In this document: positions 62,431 through 64,000 of the stretch, one piece after another
Numbering within the stretch: the first letter of the stretch is position 1
How the letters are laid out: each line of letters opens with the position of its first letter
Assembly (NCBI GenBank): GCA_013399305.1
Contig: VXAI01000372.1
Coordinates: 404,591-468,590 of the forward strand
Origin: Rostratula benghalensis
Lineage: Eukaryota; Chordata; Aves; Charadriiformes; Rostratulidae
Direction of reading: 5' to 3'
Length of the DNA stretch: 64,000 nt
The notes under the pieces: generated by a model
What the model saw: only the letters and a program-made list of their open reading frames with translations
Databases searched by the model: none
Told to the model about the DNA's origin: nothing
Translations under genes and position numbers: made by a program

Positions 62431-63590
62431 CTTTTTCACTTCAATTACATTTTCAATTTTACACACACATACATCCTCACAGTGCTCCTTTATGTGTACT
62501 AGAATTAGTTTTTCAGATGAACATGTGACAAACAACTAACTAGCTATACAAGATCAAAGAATTAATGCAATAACTAAAAGATAAGCCAAGAGCAGAATCT
62601 CAGGACTTGCACAAAAGGCAAAGAATCCCTTAAAGTAACTTCAGAAAAGTACTGTGCAGCTCGTCCAGGAGATGAAAAAGCCTCAGTATGGTGCAGTTCT
62701 CTTTTCCTTTGAGCATTTTTTTCATAGGATAAAGGCATACCAAAATGAGTTCTAATGTGCATGCCATGTGTCCTGCATAATTTTGTGTGGGAGAGAAAAA
62801 GCAGTACTAGCCCTTAAAAATGTAGTCTCCACATCACTAGTGGAGAAAGTGAAGGATGCAAGAGCTGCTCATAAACTATTAAGAAAAGCAAAAAAGAAAA
62901 AAAGAAATGCCGGCACTTTAATGTTGGAAGACAGGAACAGCATCATACAAATCCCAGTCCACAGTAAACTCATGAACTCTAATATGCAGTGCTGCCCTCT
63001 CCACCATAACCCCCCATTCTTCCCCACAGCCATACAATCCACCACCACCCCTTGTTTCATTGCTAAGCTCCTTCATGTGCTTCTTGCTTATGTTTCTTTC
63101 TCTTCACACACATTCTCCACACTTGTTTTTCTTCTCTCCCCTTCCAAACACCATATCCTCTTCATGTGGCCCTTTCCCAGGGCATTCCCACAAACAACCC
63201 AAAATCCATCTACTTACAGGAGACTCTTGATGCCTTGTTTCCAGCCTTTCTCCTCTGTCACACTGCCTCCATATAACTACTCTACCCATCAAGAACCCAA
63301 CTCTCCTGTCTTCTATCCCAAATGATTTCACAGACATCCCCATTCTCCGTGAACCCAGCCCTTCCACAGTCCCAAACCTTCTCTCATGCACTCACACCAA
63401 GCATAACTCAGTCCCTCATTCACTTACTCCCATCACAAGCAGAGCATCCCTCCCATCTTGCACAGCTCTTTTTCCCTTTTAATCCCAGCTTCTCCCCTGC
63501 CCCAATTCTGTCTCACCTTGCACCATGCTCCATCCTCATTCACTGTCTCCCATTTCCACTTTGTGCAGCACCAGCTCACACAGACACCAT
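62431..63590. other. Intronic sequence becoming pyrimidine-rich
   Basis: From about 62985 the plus strand is dominated by C and T with scattered A, and few G. This opens long plus-strand frames rich in Pro, Ser, Thr and His that are compositional. No gene recognised. Confidence 0.55.
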
Positions 63591-64000
63591 CCCTGTCCCT
63601 TCACACAACACTCTTCCATGCACTGTCCCCTGTAACCCTTTGCACAGCACCCTTTTCCCTATACTGTCCTCTCCCTCATACCCACTGCCCACACACCATC
63701 CCCATAACCCCACCCTCAACCCCCTGCACCGTCCCTGCCCCCACACTGCCCACAGCACCCTCACACCCTTGCACTGTCCCGATCCTCCATAGCCCTTACA
63801 GCACCCTCTCCCTCATACACTGTCCCCTGTCTCCCCAACACTCTCTCCATGTATTGCATCTTGTCCCTCCAGCACCCTCTCCCCACACTCTGTCCCCCCA
63901 GCACTCTTCCCCACACGCACTGTCCCCCTGTCCCACCAGCACCCTCTCCCCACGCACTGTCCCCCTGCCCCCCAGCACCCTCTCCCCACGCACTGTCCCC
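63591..64000. repeat. C-rich minisatellite, unit about 36-38 bp, continues past right edge
   Basis: Repeated pattern CAGCACCCTCTCCCC followed by CACGCACTGTCCCCCTG. Unit starts near 63801, 63838, 63872, 63901, 63939 and 63975 give spacings of about 37, 34, 29, 38 and 36. Units become more regular toward the right edge, and decayed ones extend left to about 63591. The G-rich strand is the BRF1 sense strand. Confidence 0.9.

Noticed and set aside
62768..63325. Longest open frame, 185 codons on plus
   Set aside because: Lysine-rich start and Ser/Pro/Thr tail follow local A-rich then pyrimidine-rich composition. No domain, no splice context, and it runs antisense to BRF1.
63322..63792. 156-codon Pro/His/Thr-rich frame on plus
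   Set aside because: Produced by the C-rich tract and minisatellite, where stop codons are compositionally rare.
63796..63993. Repetitive minus-strand frame with GERVL repeats
   Set aside because: Direct translation of the minisatellite unit, not a protein gene.

Overview
The window is vertebrate genomic DNA, almost certainly from a bird. It carries many 5'-truncated CR1 LINE copies with avian-style 3' ends (octamer tails such as ATTCTATG and the phrase GGTTGGAAGGGACC). It has no bacterial or viral gene organisation, is AT-rich, and nearly all of its open frames are short chance frames.

The only host coding sequence I can support is two small exons of one gene on the minus strand. Exon 51434-51514 (81 nt) and exon 21287-21460 (174 nt) join in phase and encode a contiguous piece of BRF1, the TFIIB-related subunit of the RNA polymerase III initiation factor TFIIIB. 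The piece covers the linker after the zinc ribbon and the start of the first cyclin repeat. A complete 29,973-bp intron lies between them. At least 12.5 kb of the upstream intron (51515 to the right edge) and at least 21.3 kb of the downstream intron (left edge to 21286) fill the rest. About 0.4 % of the window is coding.

The most interesting signal is at the 3' end of exon 21287-21460. Its donor reads GTATCCTTT on the minus strand, an exact match to the minor (U12-type) spliceosome consensus, so the downstream intron looks like a U12-type intron longer than 21 kb. Exactly 90 nt further into that intron is a near-perfect major-spliceosome donor (AAG|GTAAGTAT). It has the same phase and no intervening stop, so its use would add 30 codons inside the first cyclin fold.

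Layout by coordinate: 1-21286 is downstream intron with a CR1 3' end (922-1186), a nested pair of CR1 copies (7840-9680), two small CR1 3' fragments (14967-15062 and 15868-16078) and simple repeats. 21461-51433 is the middle intron. It holds a palindromic AAT/ATT array (23958-24024), a 0.9-kb CR1 (25442-26362), G-rich tracts, a 2.3-kb CR1 retaining endonuclease and reverse transcriptase remnants (44790-47080), and a CpG-enriched pocket with CRE and CCAAT motifs (48845-49115) that could be an intronic promoter. 51515-64000 is the upstream intron. It holds CR1 3' ends (54630-54712, 62257-62430), a very old amniote-type CR1/L3 fragment (59800-60560), and a C-rich minisatellite running off the right edge.

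I found no tRNA, rRNA, snRNA, CRISPR array or intact mobile-element gene. All family identifications come from recognising motifs by eye; no alignment was run.
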